In this document: positions 6,747-11,827 of the stretch, piece by piece | Layout: every line of letters starts with the position of its first letter | How positions within the stretch are numbered: the stretch's first letter is position 1 | Origin: Bordetella parapertussis | Lineage (GTDB): Bacteria; Pseudomonadota; Gammaproteobacteria; Burkholderiales; Burkholderiaceae_B | DNA: 11,827 nucleotides | Assembly (NCBI GenBank): GCA_945911685.1 | Contig: CAMEAW010000080.1 | Coordinates: 1 to 11,827, forward strand | Direction of reading: 5' to 3' | Notes under the pieces: model-generated | The model's input: the letters and a program-made list of their open reading frames with translations, nothing else | Told to the model about the DNA's origin: nothing | Database searches by the model: none | Program-made: the position numbers and the translations under genes

Positions 6747-7631
6747 TCATTGCTTAAATTGAATGGGCACGACTACCGATGCAGCCACGGGTGTTGTGCC
6801 GCGTTTGGCCGGAACAAAGCGCCATTGCTTAACCGCTTGCAAGGCAGCCTGGTCTAGGCGGTCATAGCCACTCGACTGATGTAGCGTCACCTGCAAGGCG
6901 TTACCTTGTGCACTGACTTGCACCAAGACAAACACCGTACCTCGCTCTTTCATTCTGCGAGAATAGCTTGGGTAGGCGGGAGCTGGGTTATGCAAGTAAT
7001 CTGCATCAAAGCGGGCACCTGTGAGCGGGGTGTCGGCGTCGCTACGGGTGGCTGCGGGTTCGCCCCGATTCGTGGACGTGGGTGAGGCGTTCGCCCGAGG
7101 CGCCGCCGGCTGACGCTCAATTGGCTTGGGCGCGAGCGGTGTAGGTTCGGGTGGCTTAGGCTTGGGCTGGGGTGGCACGGGTTCAGGTCGCTGAGGTTCA
7201 GGAGGTTTTGGTGGTGCAGGCTCGATTGGTTCGGGCCCAGGTGGCGCGGGCTCAGATCGCTGAGGTTCAGGAGGTTTTGGTGGTGCAGGCTCGATTGGTT
7301 CGGGCTCAGGCGGCTCAGGCTGTTCTGGTTCGGGTGGCGTTTGAAAAATAGGCGCAGACTCAAGTTGCGTTGTCAGAAGCGGCACCTCCAGAGACTTGGG
7401 CTCTGGCGGTTGAACGGGTGCGGGGGTGGGGTCGACAACGGGCTCAGGTGGTGGCGCCTGAGTAAACTGCGGACTTGGTAGTGTCAGCATCTGCACCTCG
7501 AGTCTCACGACCTCTGGTTCGCGCACAAGCTCTTGCTTCGACTCAAGTACCAACAAGGCGAGCACGCAGACATGCAGCGCCAGCACAAGAAGCACACGAA
7601 TACAAAAAGCGATTGAGAAGCGACTTGGCAC
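6747..7631 (-). CDS. tonB: TonB energy transducer
   Basis: This 294-residue protein has an N-terminal anchor (about 11-30, VLLVLALHVCVLALLV) whose His20 has the same number as the conserved anchor His of E. coli TonB. A long proline/glutamate/lysine-rich linker (about 50-185) spans the periplasm. The C-terminal receptor-binding domain (about 204-294) has NPAPAYPSYSRRMKERGTV, SSGYDRLDQAALQAVKQWRF and a terminal VVVPIQFKQ strand. The start is GTG 7631 with a moderate AGAG upstream. The linker contains a 23-residue duplication. The gene begins 105 bases after a CruR-type gene and is followed by exbB and exbD, so this TonB probably serves the receptor of the same cluster. Confidence 0.95.
   Translation of the reverse strand: MPSRFSIAFCIRVLLVLALHVCVLALLVLESKQELVREPEVVRLEVQMLTLPSPQFTQAPPPEPVVDPTPAPVQPPEPKSLEVPLLTTQLESAPIFQTPPEPEQPEPPEPEPIEPAPPKPPEPQRSEPAPPGPEPIEPAPPKPPEPQRPEPVPPQPKPKPPEPTPLAPKPIERQPAAPRANASPTSTNRGEPAATRSDADTPLTGARFDADYLHNPAPAYPSYSRRMKERGTVFVLVQVSAQGNALQVTLHQSSGYDRLDQAALQAVKQWRFVPAKRGTTPVAASVVVPIQFKQ
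7188..7305. repeat. 69-bp tandem repeat in the TonB linker
   Basis: A 49-base stretch at 7188-7236 recurs without change at 7257-7305, giving a 69-base (23-codon) period. It encodes the proline-rich linker unit containing EPIEPAPPKPPEPQR. Being in frame, gain or loss of a unit would change only linker length. Confidence 0.85.
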
Positions 7632-7736
7632 AAATTTCTCTGGCGATCTGATCGATAAGGGAGCTGAGTTGATTTCAGATCCCGACCCTGAGACGACCGC
7701 TTGCCCAGCAACTGAGACGGTCGTACGAACAACTGA
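7632..7736 (-). promoter_or_regulatory. Leader between DUF2946 gene and tonB; possible attenuation zone
   Basis: This 105-base gap follows the stop of the first CruR-type gene. It contains an inverted repeat, ACGACCG (7693-7699) with CGGTCGT (7718-7724) around an 18-base loop, and no T-run. By analogy with CruR-controlled operons it would be the site where Rho decides whether tonB-exbB-exbD is transcribed. That is inferred from gene order and the motifs in the preceding protein. Confidence 0.35.
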
Positions 7737-8132
7737 TCAGACCAGTAGGGGGGGGGCGCGAGGATTGGATTGGTTCGTTGTCAGGCGAGCAAGCGCCGGC
7801 AACGCGGCCAAAAGAATTAAGCCAGAGCCGTCAGTGAAGGTACTGAAATTGATCGAGCTCGGCGCAGGGGGCAGCCCAGCGAGGTGGGTTAAACATGCCG
7901 AACAATGCTTGCTTGAATCGGAGTTGCCTGAGGTAGGGCCTGAGTCTTGGACTTGGCCAGTTTTGATATCCAGCCACTTCAAACCTACGGTAGTGCAGAC
8001 CGCCATCATGTTGTGGTTGACGCCCGTAGCCCCACGCGCAGCATGGCTCAGCGTAGGTACGAGCGACGACAGCACCATCGCAAAGGCGACGATCAAAGCG
8101 TAGATCTTTGTCGAAAAGTGTGCTCGTGTCAT
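7737..8132 (-). CDS. cruR: DUF2946 protein, CruR-type copper-responsive upstream ORF (tonB-proximal copy)
   Basis: From the ATG at 8132 the protein is 131 residues; a TTG at 8156 would add eight residues, and neither start has a clear ribosome-binding site. It has a membrane or export segment ending SLVPTLSHAAR, the motif VCTTVGLKWLD (Cys46), the CXXC pair HCSAC (Cys77, Cys80) and a C-terminal RAPP (125-128), all shared with its paralogue at 5080-5466. These are the sensing and arrest motifs of Bordetella pertussis CruR. It heads the tonB-exbB-exbD block, so it probably couples copper level to expression of the energising complex. Unusually, nine consecutive C residues (7756-7748 on the minus strand) encode the APP of RAPP, so a one-base slip would remove the arrest motif and alter the C-terminus. 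Confidence 0.86.
   Translation of the reverse strand: MTRAHFSTKIYALIVAFAMVLSSLVPTLSHAARGATGVNHNMMAVCTTVGLKWLDIKTGQVQDSGPTSGNSDSSKHCSACLTHLAGLPPAPSSINFSTFTDGSGLILLAALPALARLTTNQSNPRAPPLLV
7748..7756 (-). repeat. C9 homopolymer within the RAPP codons
   Basis: Nine Gs on the plus strand, so nine Cs in the coding strand, cover the GCC-CCC-CCC-C segment of the RAPP codons of the tonB-proximal DUF2946 gene. The paralogue encodes the same residues without a long run. With one C fewer, the frame would stay open to about 7505, through the tonB start region. Confidence 0.8.
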
Positions 8133-8220
8133 CGCGAGAATATTAACTGATAACAACTCTGACTGTCTGACGCGTCGGATTTAAATCAAATTGTCGGGAG
8201 CGTAGCGGATCAGTGGTCGA

Positions 8221-8238
8221 CAGGTGCAAGATGACCTG
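8221..8238 (-). promoter_or_regulatory. Small inverted repeat between flavoprotein gene and DUF2946 gene
   Basis: CAGGT and ACCTG surround an eight-base loop in the 130-base gap below the flavoprotein stop. There is no T-run, so a terminator is doubtful. A 10-base palindrome, GATTTAAATC (8178-8187), lies nearer the DUF2946 gene and could be an operator. The promoter of the seven-gene cluster should be in this gap, but I see no convincing -35/-10 pair. Confidence 0.25.
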
Positions 8239-8262
8239 CATAGATACGACTCGATCGTAGCG

Positions 8263-9595
8263 TTACAAAAAATCCGCGTACATGCCGCCAAGCCACTTTA
8301 GATCTTCAGTCCATAATTCTGGCCTGCGATCATTATCGTCGATCGCCTTTTGTAAAATCTCATCGTCAGGACCCATCGTGTAGCTAAACGAAACTGAAAT
8401 CGCTTCTTTTGGTGAATTATTTACCAGCATAAAGCAGAGGTTATCAATCATTTCCGCCTTAGGCTCGACGCCCTTCGCCTGCGCTGCAATGTATTTGGCA
8501 ACTAGGCGCGCTTCACGATTCGCAACGTGACCGCTTTTGGGGTAATGGCCAAAGTGAATCGATACCGAACCCACCGAGTCGCCAATGACAAAGACCTGCG
8601 GATCACTTTCGGTGTTGTAGTACTGTGGATCCACTGCTGCCCAACCGGTGGGTTTACCGGCCTTGTCTTTTCCGATGAGATCGGCCTTCCAGACCAAATC
8701 CGCAGCTTGATGAGGCGACATCAGAATAGCTTCGTCAAACTTAAAGTCACCTGCTGCCGTTTTGACGATCTTATTGTATGGATCCACCTCTTTCACTGTT
8801 GCATTGGGCACATGCGTGATGATGTCCGAATACAGCTCTGTAAATGCTTTTTGATAGCCAATCGTAATGGGCGCGATACGAGGCTTGGGATCAAGAATAA
8901 TAATTTTTGCAGGGATCTTTTTTTCTTTAAACCACCAGGCCATCAAGCATGCACGTTCGTAGGGTGATGGTGGGCAACGATGTGGTGGAGGAGGCAGGGT
9001 CATGACGATCGTGCCTCCTTTGAAGTTTTGAATCTTGTTCTTTAGAAAAGCATGCTCTGAACTTGGGATGTAAGCGCTGGCGTAGTTGGTCTTTGTGTAC
9101 TGAATGGTCTTTTGATCATTGCCAAACCAGGCTTCAAAGGCATACCGGATGCCCCCCGCAATAATCAACCAATCGTATTTGATAAAGCCATCGGCGGTGT
9201 ATACCGTTTTTGCCGAGCGATCAATATCGGTGATTTCAGTTTGCACAAAGGTGTAGCCGTACTTTTTAGCAGGGATGATGTAAGAGTGCGCGAGCAAATC
9301 GGTGTCGACTGCGTTGACGAGCCATTTGTTACTCATCGGGCAAGACCAGAAGATAGGGTTCTTTTCAAGAACAATCACTTCTAAATCCGGTGCCAAGGCA
9401 CGCAGATGTTTTGCGGCACTTAAACCACCCCAGCCACCACCAGCGATGACAACCCGTCGTTTGCCCGTGGGTGCAAGCAGAGCGGTTTTAGGCGAAGACA
9501 AAAGCGGCTGAGCAAGGACGGACCCGCTGGTAACCAGAGTGCCTGCCCCGACGAGGCTACGAGTTAAAAAAACTGCGGCGATTGACGGTAGTCAT
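8263..9595 (-). CDS. Flavocytochrome c sulfide dehydrogenase-type flavoprotein, frameshifted in its Tat signal
   Basis: The uninterrupted frame runs from a TTG at 9501 to 8263 (412 residues). It has a FAD-binding motif (VVIAGGGWGG, 17-26), Cys54 in FWSCPMSNKW, Cys176 in PHRCPPSPYER, a second FAD motif VFVIGDSVG, and Cys356 in NLCFMLV. Cys54 and the Cys176/Cys356 pair match the flavin-linking cysteine and redox disulfide of FccB in spacing. Family members oxidise sulfide in the periplasm with a cytochrome c partner, but none is encoded here. The real start is very likely ATG 9595, with an AAGGA ribosome-binding site six bases upstream. It reads MTTVNRRSFF and then hits a stop. Removing one T from the T7 run restores a Tat signal, MTTVNRRSFLTRSLVGAG, leading through SVLAQP into the mature protein. 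The cause may be a mutation, slippage or a sequencing error. Confidence 0.85.
9566..9572 (-). other. T7 run carrying the apparent +1 frameshift
   Basis: Seven As on the plus strand (T7 in the coding strand) lie directly after the twin-arginine codons of the flavoprotein. Six Ts would join ATG 9595 to the main frame with 31 codons before the TTG at 9501; seven Ts lead to an early TAG. Confidence 0.8.
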
Positions 9596-9792
9596 AAAAG
9601 ATCCTTTTGGTGCGTCCCGAACGATGCTCAGTATAGACCTTGCATGCACGTGGAGGTCAGCGGCAATCGACATGCGAGGTTCAGATATCATACGGTTTCA
9701 ACTTCACAAGGTCGCAGTCATGGAAAGGATCACAAGCTATCGAGGTGAGGCGTTGGTAAATGAATTTGATGCGTAACGGTTGAGCTAAGCAT
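9596..9792. other. Divergent intergenic region
   Basis: These 197 bases separate the flavoprotein (minus) from the NiCoT transporter (plus) and should hold promoters for both. Apart from the flavoprotein ribosome-binding site and a possible -10 box on the minus strand, I see no clear operator, riboswitch or gene. The short open frames here look random. Confidence 0.45.
9602..9606 (-). promoter_or_regulatory. Ribosome-binding site of the flavoprotein gene
   Basis: On the minus strand AAGGA precedes ATG 9595 by six bases. It decides the true start in favour of 9595 over the TTG at 9501, which has no such site. Further upstream, TATACT (9635-9630) is a possible -10 box, but a matching -35 is weak. 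Confidence 0.6.
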
Positions 9793-10614
9793 ATGAGTCT
9801 TGAGCAATTTCCAGAAGATCTTCTCGGTTTGGCGCTAGTTGTGCTGTTGCTAGGCATCCGCCATGGTTTTGATCCCGATCATTTGGCGGCGATCGATGGT
9901 TTGACTCGCTACAACAGCAGCGAGCGGCCAGTTCTCGCAAAAATGGCTGGGCTGCTTTTTTCGCTGGGTCACGGTTTGGTGATTGTGCCGCTTTCAATCT
10001 ATGCGGCAAGCCTGGCAAAAACATTTGATGTCCCTGTTTGGTTCGATACGTTCGGTACCTGGGTGTCAATCACGATTTTGCTTGGCCTAGCCGTCTTAAA
10101 TCTGTTGAGTGTGCTGGGAACGCCTGCACACGAAGCGGTGCAGCTCAAGGGTTGGCGCCAAAGTTTTTTTGCTCGCATGCTAAATGTTCGTCATCCCGGC
10201 GCAATGCTCGCGGTTGGCGCAGTGTTTGCGCTGTCTTTTGACACACTGAGCCAAGCGTCTTTGTTTGTAGTTCTTGCCAGTAAATATCAGGCTTGGCATG
10301 TTGCGGTAGTTTTAGCGCTGCTCTTTGTGGTTGGTATGTTAATCACAGACGGCATCAATGGCTTGTTCATCGCTAAGCTGATCAAACGCGCTGATCACAC
10401 TGCGCGAGTTGCCTCAAGAGTGATGGCACTTGCGGTCTCGGGCGTGAGTATCTTGGTCGCGGTCGTCAGTATTTTGAGCGAAATTAATCCAACTTTTGAC
10501 GGATGGCGCTCGGGTAAAGAAGTCTGGTTGGGGGTGTTTATCGTTGCCATACTGGTCGCGAGTTACTTTGTAGGGCAGCGGTTGAGCAAGCCCTATATCA
10601 CTAAGCAATATTAA
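9793..10614 (+). CDS. NiCoT-family (HoxN/NixA-like) nickel/cobalt permease
   Basis: This 273-residue integral inner-membrane protein has about seven or eight hydrophobic segments. The signature RHGFDPDHLAAIDGLTR (23-39) corresponds to the RHAxDADHI motif of nickel/cobalt permeases, with His24, Asp27, Asp29 and His30 as probable metal ligands. Other family motifs follow: LLFSLGHGLVIV (54-65), LSFDTLSQ and GMLITDGING. It is shorter than typical NixA or HoxN proteins (about 330-350), so it is a divergent, compact member and the metal is not certain. The ATG at 9793 begins the family-like N-terminus, though the ribosome-binding site is weak. It is transcribed away from the copper-type cluster and appears monocistronic; a link to metal homeostasis is possible but not shown. 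Confidence 0.85.
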   Translation: MSLEQFPEDLLGLALVVLLLGIRHGFDPDHLAAIDGLTRYNSSERPVLAKMAGLLFSLGHGLVIVPLSIYAASLAKTFDVPVWFDTFGTWVSITILLGLAVLNLLSVLGTPAHEAVQLKGWRQSFFARMLNVRHPGAMLAVGAVFALSFDTLSQASLFVVLASKYQAWHVAVVLALLFVVGMLITDGINGLFIAKLIKRADHTARVASRVMALAVSGVSILVAVVSILSEINPTFDGWRSGKEVWLGVFIVAILVASYFVGQRLSKPYITKQY

Positions 10615-10628
10615 GCATATGCAATTTT

Positions 10629-10727
10629 CACCTCAGCTTTGAGGCGACATTAGAATTTTTACGCTTCATAAGTGAAGCGATATTCTTATATTTGCGCTTC
10701 AACTTTGAAACGATTAAATATATAATA
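10629..10727. promoter_or_regulatory. Three palindromic operator-like sites, 33 bp apart
   Basis: Three 18-base inverted repeats of the form CGCTTCA-N4-TGAAGCG start at 10629, 10662 and 10695. The middle copy is perfect and the outer two have one mismatch each between arms. The spacing is exactly 33 bases twice, placing all sites on about the same face of the helix. The third copy covers the likely -35 of the fic promoter, as expected for repression. Confidence 0.75.
10698..10726 (+). promoter_or_regulatory. Promoter of fic, probably giving a leaderless mRNA
   Basis: A consensus -10 box TATAAT (10721-10726) lies 17 bases after TTCAAC (10698-10703), a weak -35 inside the third palindrome. Transcription would begin around 10732-10734, essentially at the ATG of fic (10734), and no ribosome-binding site can fit. 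Confidence 0.65.
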
Positions 10728-10733
10728 CGCCTT

Positions 10734-11827
10734 ATGTACCTCTGGCAAGCGCCCAATTGGCCCAATTTTCAATACGATCTGACTGCTTTGCAGCCGACTT
10801 TGGCGCGGGCGCGGGTCGCGCAGGGGCGTGTGCTGGGTCTGGCTGGTACGTTGCAGTTGGTCGATCTGGCTCAATTAGAGCTTGAGGGTTGGGCGGCCGA
10901 GGCCGTCGCCACCGCCGAAATCGAAGGCGAGGTGCTGCAAGTTCACTCGGTGCGTGCCTCGGTCGCCCGCAGGCTTGGCTTGCCCGGCGCACCGAATGTG
11001 TTTCGCGATGCCCGTACCGAGGCCACGCTTGATGTGTTGCAAGCTGCGATCAAACGTTGGCAACATCCCTTAAGCGACGAAGACCTGTTCACGTGGCAGG
11101 CGGCGTTGTTTCCTGAAGGGCGCAGTGCGGGCGTCAAGATACAAATAGGTGCGTATCGACAGCACACTCAGGCCATGCAGATTGTCACAGTCAAGTACGG
11201 TGCACCAGATATTGTTCATTACCAGGCGCCTGCTTCAGTTGATGTGCCCGCGCAGATGATGCAATTGATTGCTTGGTTTATTGACAGCGCAAAGAGTTGC
11301 GATGGCCTAGTGCGCGCGGCGCTTGCACACCTATGGTTTGAGGCGATTCACCCCTTCGAGGATGGTAATGGTCGAGTGGGGCGTGCGCTCAGTGAGTTGG
11401 CGCTTGCGCAAGACATGCAAAGTTCGCAGCGTATCTGGAGCTTATCCCAACAAATCATGAATGATCGTTCGGGATACTACGAGCAACTACAAGCCGCAAC
11501 GTCAAGTGACACACTTGATGTGACACCTTGGGTTGAGTGGTTTGTTGCTTGCATCGAACGCGCTGCACAGGCGGCGCTTAGGCAAATGAAAGCCGCAATT
11601 GAAAAGACCCGCTACTTTTCAACGCTCAGAGATTTGCACCCCACGCTTACTGCATCTCAATTAAAGATCTTGGGGAAGCTGTTTGAGGCGCAGCCTGAGG
11701 GGTTTTTAGGGGGAATGAGCACGTCTAAATATGTGAACATTACTGGCCAGTCACGCGCCACCGCCTATCGCGAGCTCACAGACATGACTCAGTTGGGGTT
11801 GCTTGAGCAATACGGTCAGGGGCGAGG
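10734..11827 (+). CDS. Fic family protein with DUF4172 N-terminal domain (3' end outside window)
   Basis: The frame is open from ATG 10734 to the end of the window (364 codons, no stop yet). Residues about 1-90 match the DUF4172 type of Fic N-terminus (WQAPNWPNFQYD, then an RVAQGRVLG stretch). TAEIEG at 60-65 fits the autoinhibitory (S/T)xxxE(G/N) motif, with Glu64 as the blocking residue. The catalytic loop HPFEDGNGRVGR starts at His206. The C-terminal part (about 300 onward, SKYVNITGQSRATAYRELTDM) looks like a winged helix-turn-helix. Fic enzymes transfer AMP from ATP to protein hydroxyls. The helix-turn-helix and the three palindromes in front of the gene suggest autoregulation. No small antitoxin gene is present upstream, which fits an inhibitory motif carried in cis. 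Confidence 0.93.
   Translation, partial: MYLWQAPNWPNFQYDLTALQPTLARARVAQGRVLGLAGTLQLVDLAQLELEGWAAEAVATAEIEGEVLQVHSVRASVARRLGLPGAPNVFRDARTEATLDVLQAAIKRWQHPLSDEDLFTWQAALFPEGRSAGVKIQIGAYRQHTQAMQIVTVKYGAPDIVHYQAPASVDVPAQMMQLIAWFIDSAKSCDGLVRAALAHLWFEAIHPFEDGNGRVGRALSELALAQDMQSSQRIWSLSQQIMNDRSGYYEQLQAATSSDTLDVTPWVEWFVACIERAAQAALRQMKAAIEKTRYFSTLRDLHPTLTASQLKILGKLFEAQPEGFLGGMSTSKYVNITGQSRATAYRELTDMTQLGLLEQYGQGR

Noticed and set aside
7505..7732. 75-codon minus-strand frame overlapping the tonB start
   Set aside because: It is out of frame with tonB and lacks a credible start. I mention it only as the extension reached if the C9 run loses a base.
8178..8187. GATTTAAATC palindrome as a Fur or CueR site
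   Set aside because: It does not match either consensus beyond A/T richness, so no regulator is named.
8527..8967. 146-codon plus-strand frame inside the flavoprotein gene
   Set aside because: It is antisense to the conserved FAD enzyme and shows no family features.
9786..10621. TAAGCATATG repeated at 9786-9795 and 10612-10621, flanking the NiCoT gene
   Set aside because: Ten bases is too short, with no transposase, inverted ends or other sign of a mobile element; chance or common start/stop context is enough.
10734..11827. Fic as the toxin of a classical toxin-antitoxin pair
   Set aside because: There is no small antitoxin gene upstream and the inhibitory TAEIEG motif is in the same protein.

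Overview
The window looks like a chromosomal segment of a mid-GC betaproteobacterium, probably Burkholderiales. This is inferred from gene content (YaeQ, paired DUF2946 proteins, a TonB system of this style, a Tat-type flavocytochrome-c flavoprotein) and not from any rRNA marker. No tRNA, rRNA, IS element or CRISPR array is visible.

Layout. Positions 56-604 (+) hold yaeQ. It is followed by a stub that encodes only the membrane anchor of a TonB-like protein (about 613-903, +) and whose 3' end overlaps the next gene convergently. From 8132 down to 875, seven genes lie head-to-tail on the minus strand: a DUF2946/CruR-type protein, tonB, exbB, exbD, a second DUF2946/CruR-type protein, a TonB-dependent outer-membrane receptor, and a secreted BNR/sialidase-like protein fused to a TlpA-like thioredoxin domain. 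Upstream of these, still on the minus strand, is a flavocytochrome-c sulfide dehydrogenase-type flavoprotein (8263-9595) whose Tat signal is split from the mature protein by one extra T in a T7 run. On the plus strand follow a NiCoT-family transporter (9793-10614) and a Fic/DUF4172 AMPylase (10734 to the window end, incomplete).

How the genes fit together. The seven-gene block reads as a self-contained, dedicated TonB uptake system, most likely for copper. It has an outer-membrane receptor, its own energising TonB-ExbB-ExbD complex, and a periplasmic thiol/metal-handling protein. Both DUF2946 proteins carry the CXXC and C-terminal RAPP motifs. In Bordetella pertussis CruR these motifs make the nascent protein a copper-sensing upstream ORF that controls the downstream genes through Rho-dependent termination. 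Here one copy precedes tonB-exbB-exbD and the other precedes receptor-TlpA, which suggests two post-transcriptional copper gates in series. In the copy before tonB, a C9 homopolymer encodes the APP of RAPP, so slippage there would destroy the arrest motif.

Other points of note are a 21-bp tandem array between the receptor and the TlpA-fusion gene that also encodes heptad-repeat peptides, and three palindromic operator-like sites exactly 33 bp apart in front of an apparently leaderless fic gene.
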